Shown in pieces: positions 16,517-25,040 of a DNA stretch of 64,000 nt (the first letter of the stretch is position 1; the number at the start of each line of letters is the position of its first letter). The stretch is from Streptomyces ortus. GTDB lineage: Bacteria; Actinomycetota; Actinomycetes; Streptomycetales; Streptomycetaceae. The DNA lies in NCBI RefSeq assembly GCF_026341275.1, contig NZ_JAIFZO010000002.1:1-64000 (forward strand), given 5' to 3'. The notes beneath the pieces were generated by a model. It did no database searches and was not told the origin of the DNA. It saw nothing but the letters and a program-made list of their open reading frames with translations. The translations under genes were made by a program, and so were the position numbers.

Positions 16517-17524
16517 TCAGGAGGCGCGGCGGAAGGTAGCGGCCGGGCCGATCGCGCCGGGCCCGAACTTGCCTCGGATGCGGTCGCTGACCGCCTCCGC
16601 GACCAGCCGGTCCTCGCGTGCCTGGTCGAGACTGATCTGCTCGGCGATCTGGCCGGCGTCGACCAGGTCCTCGCCCCTGAGGACGAGCCCGGTCAGTCGG
16701 CCGCGCTGCAGGCCCGCGGCATCGATGAGCCGGTACGCCATCGTGCGCAGGTCGTCCTCGTGCGCGGACGCCTCCGGCAGACGGCGCGTCTTCTCCCACG
16801 ACGTGCCGCCGACGAACCGCAGCACGAGGGTGAGGCCGCGCGCCACCTGGCCACGGCCGCGCAGCTGGAGCCCGAGCTGGACGACCAGGTCGAGCAGGGC
16901 GCCGCGGACCACGGCGCCGTCCAGGGTGTGCTGGACAAAGGAGTGCCGCACGCTCGCGGACGCGGGCATCGCGCGCGGGGCGACCGGACGGGGGTCGATG
17001 CCGCGGGCCCGGTCGACGGCAACCCGGCCGGCCTTACCACCCAGCAGACGCTGCACCGTGGCCGGCGGGACCGCGGCGAGCAGACCGACGCAGTGCACGC
17101 CGTACTCGCGCAGCGCCGCCGCCTGCTTCGGACCCACACCATGCAGGGCCTCCACCGGCAGCGGCCCGAGCCAGTCGAGAACCTGGTCCGGGTCCACGGC
17201 CAGGACACCGCCGGGGCCGTCGATCTGGCCGGAGGCGGTCGCCGCAACAGTGATCGTAGGCCCGATGCCGACGCGGACGTCGGTGCCGAGCTGCGAGAGC
17301 GTGCGCACCCGCAGCACTTCTCCGAGGCGCCGGGCGTCCGCGCCGTGGTAGCACAGGGCGCCCTTCAGCTCCACCAGAGCCGCGGACGGCGGCAGGGCCT
17401 GGACGGTCGGGGAAAGCTCCGCACACTGCTCCAGGACCTGCCGGAACACGTCATCCGGCAGCCGGTCCGGACAGCGCACATGCATCACACTCGACACCCT
17501 CACCTGGCCTTCCGCTGCCGCCAT
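16517..17524 (-). CDS. Y-family DNA polymerase-like protein (DinB/ImuB group)
   Basis: A 335-residue protein starting at ATG 17524, nine bases after GGAGGAGG. It has the Y-family layout: a palm segment (SPTVQALPPSAALVELKGAL), helix-hairpin-helix thumb motifs (VEALHGVGPKQAAALREYG) and a little-finger domain (ARGLTLVLRFVGG ... RTRRLPEA). The N terminus begins at MHVRCPDRLPDD and is short, and the first catalytic carboxylate cluster (DxD) is not evident. It may therefore be an ImuB-like, non-catalytic partner or an accessory polymerase. An SOS-box-like site lies 30 bases upstream, fitting damage induction and mutagenic repair. Confidence 0.7.
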   Translation of the reverse strand: MAAAEGQVRVSSVMHVRCPDRLPDDVFRQVLEQCAELSPTVQALPPSAALVELKGALCYHGADARRLGEVLRVRTLSQLGTDVRVGIGPTITVAATASGQIDGPGGVLAVDPDQVLDWLGPLPVEALHGVGPKQAAALREYGVHCVGLLAAVPPATVQRLLGGKAGRVAVDRARGIDPRPVAPRAMPASASVRHSFVQHTLDGAVVRGALLDLVVQLGLQLRGRGQVARGLTLVLRFVGGTSWEKTRRLPEASAHEDDLRTMAYRLIDAAGLQRGRLTGLVLRGEDLVDAGQIAEQISLDQAREDRLVAEAVSDRIRGKFGPGAIGPAATFRRAS

Positions 17525-17553
17525 GGCACCCCACCTCCTCCACCCGCAGACTA

Positions 17554-17569
17554 TCGAACTAGTATTCGA
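17554..17569. promoter_or_regulatory. LexA (SOS) box-like operator
   Basis: TCGAAC-TAGT-ATTCGA matches the actinobacterial SOS consensus TCGAAC-N4-GTTCGA at 11 of 12 conserved positions. It lies 30 bases before the ATG of the Y-family polymerase-like gene and 50 bases before the divergent gene at 17619, so LexA could control both. Confidence 0.65.
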
Positions 17570-17618
17570 ACACGCGAGTGGACGGGCCGGACCGGTCCGC
17601 ACATCCAGGAGCGAGATT

Positions 17619-17990
17619 ATGTTTGATGACCTGCCCGCTGACCTGGCAAGACTGCTGACCTTGAGGACCTGGCACGCCATGTGGCTGGAGCGTATCGACG
17701 CAAAGATCGCCACCGTCCGGCAACGCGAAGCCGAGCAGGAACACGGCCGGCTCGCCCGGCTCCCGGAACCGGAATGGGTCGTCGAACTCGGTATCGGTGA
17801 CGGCCGCCCACCCGTCGAAGTCCACGCCGGCCGCTGCTACGCCATCGGCAAGCGCCGCCGGCCCATCAGCCGTGACGAAGCCCGCCGGCTTCTCGATGCC
17901 GGCCTGCGCGCGTGCAGCCACTGCGCCCCGGACACCGCGCTCGACATCCCCTTATCCAGCCGCCCGGCCCTTCACGCCGCGGCGCACTGA
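17619..17990 (+). CDS. DUF6233-type protein
   Basis: A 123-residue protein from ATG 17619 behind AGGAG. The pattern of an N-terminal helical pair (LARLLTLRTWHAMWLERID), EWVVELGIGDGRPPVEVHAG, RRRPISRDEARRLL and CSHCAPDTAL agrees with DUF6233, a family common in Streptomyces and without known function. The CxxC suggests metal or redox chemistry. It is divergent from the polymerase gene and shares its SOS-like region. Confidence 0.6.
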   Translation: MFDDLPADLARLLTLRTWHAMWLERIDAKIATVRQREAEQEHGRLARLPEPEWVVELGIGDGRPPVEVHAGRCYAIGKRRRPISRDEARRLLDAGLRACSHCAPDTALDIPLSSRPALHAAAH

Positions 17991-18071
17991 CCGGCTTCCC
18001 GCACTGTCACGGCCAGCCACACTGCACCGCGGTGTCCACCCACTTCCGCACCCCCGACAGGACACCCCGCG

Positions 18072-18284
18072 ATGACCAGCACTCCCCCGCCACCAATCAG
18101 CGAACCGGACCCGTCGACCTTCAAAACCTCCAGCAGTCACGTCGGACCGTGTTCCGGCTGCCAACGCGCCACGCTGAAATACGGCAGTGGTGGACTACCC
18201 CTGTGCCAGTGGTGCCTCGCAGCCGCCCGCGACAACTGGGGACCGGCCGTGCACTTCACCAGCACCCGCACACAGGCGAGGTGA
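18072..18284 (+). CDS. Small zinc-ribbon-like protein
   Basis: A 70-residue protein from ATG 18072. CSGC (residues 27-30) and CQWC (45-48) form two CxxC knuckles 14 residues apart, typical of a small treble-clef or zinc-ribbon module. The flanks are Pro/Thr/Ser-rich. It follows the DUF6233-type gene by 80 bases on the same strand. Confidence 0.5.
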   Translation: MTSTPPPPISEPDPSTFKTSSSHVGPCSGCQRATLKYGSGGLPLCQWCLAAARDNWGPAVHFTSTRTQAR

Positions 18285-18725
18285 CGGCAGGACCCGCTGA
18301 CGAGTCGCCGTTCGGCCGCCTCCGCAACGACCGGCGCCGCCAGGGGAATCGAACGCCTACCTGTGCGGGGGAACAGCGGAGCGACAAACCGGGTCTGCGA
18401 CCTGTTACGGGTATGCGGGAGGGCCGGTCGGGGGCGTGGCGGGAGTGGGGCGGGGGCGTGCGGGGAGCTGGAAACCGCTTCCACGGCGGTCCTGCGGTGT
18501 GGGTGTGGCGGGCACCGACCTGGCGCCGCCAGTCCGCCGGGATAGCTGCGGGATACATCCGACAGTCACGGAAATGTCCGCATACAGCAACACCAAGCAG
18601 GACATCTGCCGCATCAGGCCGGGCGTGGCCAAGCTGTGGGTCCTCGGCACTCGCCGGGAACGCACCACCGTCCACGGTGACCGGTCAGGGCCGGCCGCCG
18701 GGACACGCACCGTTGGGGGATTTTC
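18285..18725. other. Intergenic region before the lamin-tail gene
   Basis: The 440 bases show no gene with coding bias. They must carry the promoter for the gene at 18726, but no clear hexamer pair stands out. Short hairpins (for example around 18670-18715) may end the preceding transcript. Confidence 0.35.
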
Positions 18726-19211
18726 GTGTCTTCACGCTCTACCCGCCGTATCGCCGCCGCGGTCCTCGCCGCCGGCGCGGCCCTCGGCGCCACCGCCCTG
18801 CCCGCCACCGCGGACAGCAGCCAGCAGCAGGCCCGGCGCTCCCACGTCGAGATCTCGGCCGTGCAGTACGACTCACCCGGCCGCGACGACCGCTCCAACC
18901 GCTCCCTGAACAAGGAGTGGGTGGAGATCACCAACGACGGACGGCGCGCCGTCAACCTCGAAGGCTGGACCCTCACGGACGAGGACGGCCACACCTTCAC
19001 CTTCCGCCACTACCGCCTCGGCGGCCACGAGTCCGTCCGCGTCCACACCGGCGAGGGCCGCGACCGCGACGGCCACGTCTACCAGGACCGCCGCCACTAC
19101 GTGTGGGACAACCGCTCCGACACCGCCACCCTGCGCAACGACAACGACCGCCGCATCGACCGCGAGTCCTGGGGCCACGGCCACGGTGGTGGCGGGCACC
19201 ACCGCCGCTGA
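18726..19211 (+). CDS. Secreted lamin-tail-domain protein
   Basis: A 161-residue exported protein from GTG 18726 behind GGGGA. A signal peptide ends at ATADS. The body is a lamin-tail (LTD) beta sandwich: VEISAVQYDSP, EWVEITNDGRRAVNLEGWTL, DGHTFTF, then VRVHTGEG and WDNRSDTATLRND. The tail is His/Gly-rich. Bacterial LTD proteins are extracellular and often accompany nucleases or bind surfaces; here no enzyme is fused. A 20-bp perfect terminator follows. Confidence 0.75.
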   Translation: MSSRSTRRIAAAVLAAGAALGATALPATADSSQQQARRSHVEISAVQYDSPGRDDRSNRSLNKEWVEITNDGRRAVNLEGWTLTDEDGHTFTFRHYRLGGHESVRVHTGEGRDRDGHVYQDRRHYVWDNRSDTATLRNDNDRRIDRESWGHGHGGGGHHRR

Positions 19212-19274
19212 CCACCCCCACCCCGCCCCAGGCCGTGACCGTGAAGTGATGGCCTGCGGCAGGTAGCGACCTGC

Positions 19275-19319
19275 GGCGGCATGGCCCGGCGGTTTCATCA
19301 ACCGCCGGGCCATGCCGCC
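19275..19319. terminator. Strong terminator hairpin
   Basis: A perfect 20-bp stem (left arm 19275-19294, right arm 19300-19319) with loop TCATC lies between the lamin-tail gene and ku. Confidence 0.8.
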
Positions 19320-19472
19320 GCTTGCGTGCGCCAGGGCCGCGGTGAGCTGTCCGTCGCCGGCAGGCGGCAGGACCGGCCCGATGACCGGCCCGAGGCCGCA
19401 GTCGCGGTGCGCGTGCCGGTCCGGTCGGCTCCTCGTACGCTGAAGACCTCGGGGCCGTACAGGAGGTTTGTC

Positions 19473-20357
19473 GTGCCCCGAACCATCTGGTCAGGTGCCA
19501 TCTCGTTCGGTCTGGTGACCGTGCCGATCCATGTGGTGTCCGCGACCGAGAACCACGCGATCCGCTTCCACCAGTACCACCTCGACGACATGAGCCGGGT
19601 CCGCGTCCGCAAGATCTGCGAGATCGAGGACCGCGAGATCCCCCAGGGCGAGATCGGCAAGGCGTACGAGATCAGCAAGGACACCCTCATCGCGGTCACC
19701 GATGAGGAACTGCGCGAGATGCCGCTGCCCACCGCGAAGGCCATCGAGATCGCCGCGTTCGTCCCCGCCGCCTCGATCGACCCCCTGCAGGTGGGCGACG
19801 GCTACTACCTCCAGGCCGACGGCCCCGTCGCCGCCAAACCGTACAAACTGCTGCGGATGGCACTCGAACGCAGCGCCAAGGTCGCCATCGCCAAATACGC
19901 CTGGTCCGGCCGCGAACGCCTCGGCATGCTGCGCGTCCGCGACGACGCGATCGTCCTGCACGCCATGCGCTGGCCCGACGAAATCCGCTCCCCCAAAGAA
20001 CTAATCCCCGACGCGGTAGAGGTGTCGGACGATGAGATCGAGGGCGCGCAGGCCCTCATCGACCACATGACCCGCGACGACCTCGAAGGCAGCGAGTTCG
20101 AGGACCACTACACCGACGCCCTCGCCGAAGTCATCAAAGCCAAACGCGAAGGCCACGCACCCCCCGAAATGCCGGAACCGGCGTCACCCCAAGGGAAGGT
20201 CGTCGACCTGATGGCCGCCCTGGAAGCCTCCGTGAAAAAAGCCCGGACCTCCCGCGGCGAGAGCAACGCCGACGTCCACGAACTACACCCGAAGAAGACC
20301 ACTGCCAAGAAGACCGCTGCCAAGAAGACGGCTGCAAAGGCGAAACGCAGTGCATGA
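19473..20357 (+). CDS. ku: Ku DNA-end-binding protein of bacterial NHEJ
   Basis: A 294-residue Ku. It starts at GTG 19473, six bases after AGGAGG, with the family opening WSGAISFGLVTVPI. It continues through the Ku core (FHQYHLDDMSRVRVRKICE, LEIAAFVP-like and YAWSGRERLGMLRVRDD) to a Lys/Ala-rich tail (TAKKTAAKKTAAK) that aids DNA binding. Ku homodimers ring broken DNA ends and recruit LigD-type ligase. The next gene on the same strand is a broken ATP-dependent ligase, so this copy must work with a ligase encoded elsewhere or be residual. Confidence 0.9.
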   Translation: MPRTIWSGAISFGLVTVPIHVVSATENHAIRFHQYHLDDMSRVRVRKICEIEDREIPQGEIGKAYEISKDTLIAVTDEELREMPLPTAKAIEIAAFVPAASIDPLQVGDGYYLQADGPVAAKPYKLLRMALERSAKVAIAKYAWSGRERLGMLRVRDDAIVLHAMRWPDEIRSPKELIPDAVEVSDDEIEGAQALIDHMTRDDLEGSEFEDHYTDALAEVIKAKREGHAPPEMPEPASPQGKVVDLMAALEASVKKARTSRGESNADVHELHPKKTTAKKTAAKKTAAKAKRSA

Positions 20358-20377
20358 CGTAATTCCTGCCGGAGCCC

Positions 20378-21041
20378 ATGCTCACCCATGCAGTGAGCAT
20401 CCCCGCCTTACCAGCGCGGTCGGCCGCGGACCCGAAATGGGACGGCTTCCGCGCGGCACTGCCCGACGACGGCAACCAGGTCGTGCTGCGCTCACGCCGC
20501 AGCACCCAGATGGCGTCCTCATCTCCTGAGATTGTGGCCGGCGGCGCGCAGCTGCCGGACTCCACCACTTTGGACGGCGAACTCATCGTGTGGAGTGCCG
20601 GCGGGCGGCTCGCGTTCGAGCAGCTGCAGAACCGTCTGCACCGCCGCGGTCCCTCAGCCGTCCGGGCCGCCGCGCAGCAACCGGCCCACTTCGTCGCCTT
20701 CAACGTCCTACGCCTGGCGGGCACCGCCCTATGCGCGGCGCCGGGCGGCACTTGAGGAACTGTTCCGCGAGCGCCGACTGGTGGCGCCGTTGGCGTTGTG
20801 CCCGTCGACCACCGACCCGCACACCGTGCACGAATGACTGACCACCTGGACCACGGTCGGGCTGGAGGGCGTCGCCTTCAAGAAGCTGGACGGCCCGTAC
20901 CGGCCGTCGGCCAGGGGCTGGTCGAAGTACAAAGCGCACGAGACGACCGAAGCTATCGTCGGCGCCATCACCGGCCAAACCACAGCACCACGCACGCTCC
21001 TGCTCGGCAGGTACGACACCGAGGGACGCCTGCAGTACTAA
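20378..21041 (+). pseudogene. Degraded ATP-dependent DNA ligase (LigD-type)
   Basis: The first frame from ATG 20378 carries the nucleotidyl-binding motif PKWDGFRA (catalytic Lys) and GELIVWSAGGRLAFEQLQNR. Near 20735 the reading continues only in another frame (ARRRAALEELFRERRLVAPL). That frame then meets TGA at 20835-20837, where the family has a tryptophan (HEW...), and continues as LEGVAFKKLDGPYRP, RGWSKYKAHETTEAIVGAIT and LLLGRYDTEGRLQY to TAA 21039. A deletion plus a TGG-to-TGA change inactivate it. It lies 20 bases after ku, the usual NHEJ pair. Confidence 0.8.
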
Positions 21042-21191
21042 GAGCCACTGCCGCGCGGACAGGACGGCTTCGCAGACACACGCGAGCAGTCATTCGTCTC
21101 CCCACCACCCCTCTGTGAAGTCTTCGGGTGCTCCAACGAGGCCGTTCCGCAGCAGCCGCAGGAGCGGGTCCCTGCGGCCGCTGCGGTGAAT

Positions 21192-21254
21192 AGCGTGGTC
21201 GTGTAGGGCAGTCGCCTACGCGGCAACAGGCTCATGAGGCGTCAGCGGAACGAT
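21192..21254. repeat. Direct repeat, left copy
   Basis: A 63-bp segment beginning AGCGTGGTCGTG and ending GGAACGAT matches 22271-22334 at about 53 positions in the same orientation, with GTCGCCTACGCGGC the longest shared core. The pair brackets a 1-kb segment with one gene. Confidence 0.55.
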
Positions 21255-21270
21255 ACGTAAGCCGTAGCCA

Positions 21271-21720
21271 CTAGTTGTCGATGTCCACTCCCCGGCTGCG
21301 CAGATACTCCTCGGACCGCTCGGTCAGACGCCGGTAGTAAGGCCACACGGGTACGGCGCCGGGCCGCTGGGCGTCGCGGTGCGCTAAAAAGGGGGCTGCA
21401 GAGCGCTTTAGTGTCACCAGCGCAGGTGCCCAGAGTTCCAGGAAGTCCTTCTCGCGCACATATTTCTTTGCGCAGTAGAAGCCAGCGATGTCCAGTGCTG
21501 CCAGAGCTCTGTTCGCCAGTTCGTACTGCTCGGGCGTCAGGCTTCCGGGGCCTCCTTGCATCTCGTGAAGCACTTTCCGGCCGGACTGAAGCTTCGGGTC
21601 GATAAGCGACTCGTGCAGCTTCAGAGAAACGTCCCGCCGGTCGTTCCTGGCCGACCGGTAGAGCGAGTAGAGGCTGATCAGCAGTGCGGTACCCGATATG
21701 ACGACTACGGTCTGGTTCAC
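21271..21720 (-). CDS. Membrane-anchored protein, unknown
   Basis: A 149-residue protein, probably from GTG 21720 with GGGGGCG upstream. One N-terminal membrane helix (VVVISGTALLISLYSLY) is followed by a charged cytoplasmic domain (SLKLHESLIDPKLQSGRKVL, ALDIAGFYCAKKYV, WPYYRRLTERSEEYL). It has no recognised family. It lies inside the pair of 63-bp direct repeats. A longer start at 21870 lacks coding bias. Confidence 0.5.
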   Translation of the reverse strand: MNQTVVVISGTALLISLYSLYRSARNDRRDVSLKLHESLIDPKLQSGRKVLHEMQGGPGSLTPEQYELANRALAALDIAGFYCAKKYVREKDFLELWAPALVTLKRSAAPFLAHRDAQRPGAVPVWPYYRRLTERSEEYLRSRGVDIDN

Positions 21721-22225
21721 ACGCGTTCGCCCCCATAGTAAGTCGACCGTGTGCGGAGCCAACAGTCGTACCCAGTCGAGAAGGACGACATTCCGCGAGC
21801 CCGAACAGGCCGGTCTGCTGATGCCTACCGCGATGTCACTGCCGTGCCTACCGGACGGTGAGCTCAGCAATGTTCTGCGTCTAGCCGATGATCTCTTCCA
21901 GCCGCCAAGCGTCCGGCTACGCCACCGCCCTGTCCCGCGCGGTCAGCCCACACACCAGCATTCCCAATCCGGCAGGCCCTGGCAGTCCCCGTGGACGGGC
22001 TGGTCGCTGAGCGCCGGTTGGGGCACACGGGCAACACTGAATAATGCTGGTCCGGCCGACTGGTGGTGAAGGTCGGCGTCGACGTCCCCCGCACGATCGC
22101 ACCGCGCTGACCGGCCGTAGTCGGGTACGTCACCGGGGCGCCGCAGCGGAGGCTGTGTCCCAATCATGGCCTCCGCATCGGTGCCGGTTCGTCCGGAATG
22201 CATTCACTGCACGGCAGGACGCGAA

Positions 22226-22261
22226 CAGCCGCTGTCAGGAAGGGAGTCCTGGCAGCGGCTG
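22226..22261. terminator. Hairpin
   Basis: CAGCCGCTG pairs with CAGCGGCTG, extended inward by TCAGGA with TCCTGG (one G-T pair), around a six-base loop. It lies just before the second direct repeat. Confidence 0.5.
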
Positions 22262-22270
22262 CTCACAAAG

Positions 22271-22334
22271 AGCGTGGTTGTGGAGGGGCGGTCGCCTACG
22301 CGGCGAAAGGCTCCATGAGGCTTCAGCCGAACGA
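22271..22334. repeat. Direct repeat, right copy
   Basis: Partner of 21192-21254, same orientation, about 84% identical. It follows a hairpin at once, as if a transcript ends at the boundary of the duplicated segment. Confidence 0.55.
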
Positions 22335-22460
22335 TCGTCCTCATGGGCTATAGGTGAGGCCCGGGGACACTGTCCCCTCCATAACCACACCTGCTGCAAC
22401 CAGCACGCACCGCCAGATGTTCCCGGCCCGGTCGTGCGCTGCGACCGGACCAGAGTGCAG

Positions 22461-22501
22461 GATCGGTGGGTGGCTGCCTGCCTGGCAGCCACCCACCGAT
22501 C
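22461..22501. terminator. Strong hairpin upstream of parA
   Basis: A perfect 18-bp stem (GATCGGTGGGTGGCTGCC with its complement) around TGCCT. It probably shields the partition operon from upstream transcription. Confidence 0.65.
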
Positions 22502-22691
22502 ACCCTCAAGTGCCCTACACAGGTGTCGACTTGATCAGCTGGTTCGGTCGCATTTCCCGTCCACCTCGGTCACGATGCCCTGGTTCAGGCGCGCAGTGAG
22601 CGGAAATGTGCCAGTCACCCGCTGGTCAAGCAGCTCCTTGTCGATACGCTTCGCCCGTGAAATGGGCGCATCGACTGACGAGGGTTCCGAC

Positions 22692-23492
22692 ATGAGCAGA
22701 GTGCTGGCGGTCTACAGCGAGAAGGGCGGCGTGGGCAAAAGTGCCCTGTCCGCGGGCCTGGTCGCGGTTGCACGGAAACGAAAGCTCGGTGTCATCGCGG
22801 GTGATCTCGACCCGCGGGGGACCTTCACCGCGGAGCTGGGCATCTCGGCCGAGGAGGCACCGGCGTTCTCCATGAACGACCTGCTGGCCCTCGACCCTCA
22901 GGGTGAGACGGGCCTGGCCGCAGACGCGTTCGCTCCTGCGTCGGAAGCCTGGTCGGGCGTGCAGGTCATCGCGGCGGAGCGGGCTCTGGCCAACCGGGAG
23001 ACCGACAATGTTGCTGTGGGGCTGGAGTTCCGGCTGCGACTGGGATTGAAGGGCGTCGTTGGGGAGAACATGGTCGGCATTCTCGACCTGCCTCCTCGGG
23101 CCGGCGGGAAACTGGTGACGTCGGCTCTGGTAGCCGCGACCGATGTGATCATCCCCGCCACACTTGACGAGGACGGACGCATCGGGGCGAAGGAAGCCTT
23201 GAACACGATCAAGCTCGTCAAGGACCTGGGCATGAACCCGGACCTGCGGGTGGTGGGCATCGTGCCGTCGATAGTCCCGGGCGGGCGCAGCACCCTGAAA
23301 GACGCCATAGGGGAGTTCCTCGCCGATGAGTACGGTTCGCTGTACCGCGACGACCTGGTGATCCCCCGTCACTCGTTGCGTCAGCAGACGCGTTTCGCGT
23401 GCGTGCCTATCACAGACGCGCCCGGCCGTGAGGCTCAAGCACTCACGGATGCCTACGACCGGATCCTCATCGCAGCAGGAGTGGCGGAGTGA
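22692..23492 (+). CDS. parA: ParA-type partition ATPase
   Basis: A 266-residue ParA/MinD-family ATPase. The deviant Walker A is at residues 10-17 (EKGGVGKS, with the signature first lysine). The Walker A' aspartates are in GDLDPRGTFT, and the Walker B-like strand is VGILDLPPR. There is no N-terminal DNA-binding domain, so it is the short plasmid (type Ib-like) form. It moves plasmid copies apart by ATP-dependent binding to the nucleoid. Its stop overlaps the GTG of the next gene by four bases, the usual parAB coupling. The start is ATG 22692. Confidence 0.88.
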   Translation: MSRVLAVYSEKGGVGKSALSAGLVAVARKRKLGVIAGDLDPRGTFTAELGISAEEAPAFSMNDLLALDPQGETGLAADAFAPASEAWSGVQVIAAERALANRETDNVAVGLEFRLRLGLKGVVGENMVGILDLPPRAGGKLVTSALVAATDVIIPATLDEDGRIGAKEALNTIKLVKDLGMNPDLRVVGIVPSIVPGGRSTLKDAIGEFLADEYGSLYRDDLVIPRHSLRQQTRFACVPITDAPGREAQALTDAYDRILIAAGVAE

Positions 23493-24445
23493 GCAACAAC
23501 AAGCTGATCAAAGCGGGCACGAGTCGTCTGAGGAAGGCGGCTGACGCGGCCGTTGACCCGGCTGTGCCTGCCGAGCTGCAGAGCCGTGCGCCGGAAAAAG
23601 CGACTCAGCAGAGCGCCGACGCTCTTCCCGTTCTCGCCGCCGCCAGCAGCGCTTTCGCCGGGGCCCGAGTTCTCTCCGCTGATGACGTCCAGGGCACACC
23701 CGAAGAGCAGCTCGCCTACGTCACCGACCGGCTTGTCGAGATCGATAATCTCGGTAGGCGGGCCGAGGACTTCATGGTCCTCAACAAGGGCGTCTTGCTG
23801 GAGATCGCGCAGGAGCGCGGGCTGCACAAGGTGGCCGGCCATTCGAACTTCGCGCAGTGGGCGGGCGGGGTCCTGGATATCGAAGAGAAGTACGTCTTCG
23901 AGCTTCTTCAGGACGCGGCACGCATTCGGGCCGTCAGCGAGCTCGGAACGGATCTCGCGCAGCATCTCACCAAGGCCTCCACCCGCAAGGTCATGGCGGA
24001 CGTCATCACCAACCACGGCTTGGAGACAGCTCAGGTCGTCATGACGGAGAGCCTCGCGGAAGCGTCCAAGCTGGGCAAGAAGAGGCCGACGGCGGCCTTG
24101 CTGACGCAGACGGCACGCGAGTTGACAGCCCCGGCGATTCCGAGCCAGAACGTGGGGTCAGAAATTTCTGACCCGACTCCGTCGGCCCCTGCCGCCGTCA
24201 CAACGTCTGGGCTGGAACGGACGGCAGCAGTCGTGCGGGAGCGGGTATACACCATGCTCGCACCCTCAGCCGTGAAGACAGCTGCGGAGGCTGATCCGGT
24301 CGCCGTTGGCGCGCAGCTGGATGAGCTTGACGCGGAGCTGCAGCGGGTCGCCAAGCGTCTGGCTGCGGCACGGCGCACTGTGGTCGCGGAGCTGGAGAAG
24401 CAGCCCGTCGACGCTGAGATCCTGGACGTCGACCAGAACGCCTGA
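23489..24445 (+). CDS. ParB-like plasmid partition protein
   Basis: A 318-residue protein starting at GTG 23489 within GTGA at the end of parA. It lacks the N-terminal ParB nuclease-like box. A central helical part (residues of about 75-190, LEIAQERGLHKVAGHSNFAQ, STRKVMADVITNHGL) probably contains the DNA-binding helix-turn-helix. A disordered Pro/Ala linker and a C-terminal coiled coil (QLDELDAELQRVAKRLAAAR) for dimerisation follow. By position it is the centromere-binding partner of ParA. A perfect 20-bp palindrome lies inside the gene at 24155-24174. Confidence 0.7.
   Translation: MSNNKLIKAGTSRLRKAADAAVDPAVPAELQSRAPEKATQQSADALPVLAAASSAFAGARVLSADDVQGTPEEQLAYVTDRLVEIDNLGRRAEDFMVLNKGVLLEIAQERGLHKVAGHSNFAQWAGGVLDIEEKYVFELLQDAARIRAVSELGTDLAQHLTKASTRKVMADVITNHGLETAQVVMTESLAEASKLGKKRPTAALLTQTARELTAPAIPSQNVGSEISDPTPSAPAAVTTSGLERTAAVVRERVYTMLAPSAVKTAAEADPVAVGAQLDELDAELQRVAKRLAAARRTVVAELEKQPVDAEILDVDQNA
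24155..24174. promoter_or_regulatory. 20-bp perfect palindrome, candidate centromere or operator
   Basis: GGGTCAGAAATTTCTGACCC is fully self-complementary and has an A/T centre in G+C-rich DNA. It lies in the linker-coding part of the parB-like gene, where the protein (VGSEISDP) is not constrained. parS sites of this type are often found in or beside parAB. Autoregulation is the alternative. Confidence 0.6.
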
Positions 24446-24465
24446 CGGCACCACATCACCAGCGC

Positions 24466-24513
24466 GTAGGCCCCACAGTCTCCAGGGGAATCTCGGTGGA
24501 CTGCGGGGCCTAC
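24466..24513 (+). terminator. Terminator of the partition operon
   Basis: A 15-bp stem with one mismatch (GTAGGCCCCACAGTC with GACTGCGGGGCCTAC) lies 20 bases after the parB-like stop. Confidence 0.7.
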
Positions 24514-24626
24514 ACATGTTCCGCTTCCTGTCGTCTGTCACAGAGGGCAGAGTGATCAAGGGCTGGATGTCAGCTGATTGCGTGATGGGCCTGCCCCGGC
24601 CGGTGTCCAGTCGCTACGGTGACGCC

Positions 24627-25040
24627 ATGTCCGAGCCTGTCATGGTTCCACCGAAGCCAACCTGGGTGGAGCGGACACGCGACAAAATTCGCGGTCTATC
24701 GCGGTTGAACCGCCCACGATATTGGCTCGTTACACGGGGCCCTGCATGGTTCGCGGCTTTCTGCCTGCTGTACGTCGTCGGGGGCGTATCCCTCGGGTGG
24801 CGCTCCGCGTACGAAGTGCTGGTGGGTCTCAAAGCGCCTGGGGACACAGAGGTTCCGCTCTACGGATACGCATTGGGGCTGCTGGGCTGGCTGCTGGTAC
24901 CGGCCATCATCGGGGGCGCTGCCGGCTATCTCGTCACCCGCCAGATCGATCGGCGTAGAACTGTGGACGCGGAGGAACTTCTGGCACAAATGCGCAGGGA
25001 GGCAGGCTACTCGGTGGATCCGCCAGAGGTTCGCGAGTGA
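24627..25040 (+). CDS. DUF6313-type membrane protein
   Basis: A 137-residue protein from ATG 24627. The pattern NRPRYWLVTRGPAWFAAFCL, then SAYEVLVGL, a second helix LGLLGWLLVPAIIGGAAGYLV, and TRQIDRRRTVDAEELLAQM agrees with DUF6313, a two-helix Streptomyces family of unknown role. Its stop overlaps the next gene by four bases (GTGA), and the following gene repeats this, so three genes form one coupled unit. Confidence 0.65.
   Translation: MSEPVMVPPKPTWVERTRDKIRGLSRLNRPRYWLVTRGPAWFAAFCLLYVVGGVSLGWRSAYEVLVGLKAPGDTEVPLYGYALGLLGWLLVPAIIGGAAGYLVTRQIDRRRTVDAEELLAQMRREAGYSVDPPEVRE

Larger units (their letters stand above)
21721..22691. other. Noncoding region before parA
   Basis: The 970 bases hold no convincing gene. 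They contain a hairpin at 22226-22261, the second 63-bp direct repeat (22271-22334) and a perfect 18-bp stem at 22461-22501. The promoter of the partition operon should lie in 22502-22680. Confidence 0.45.
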
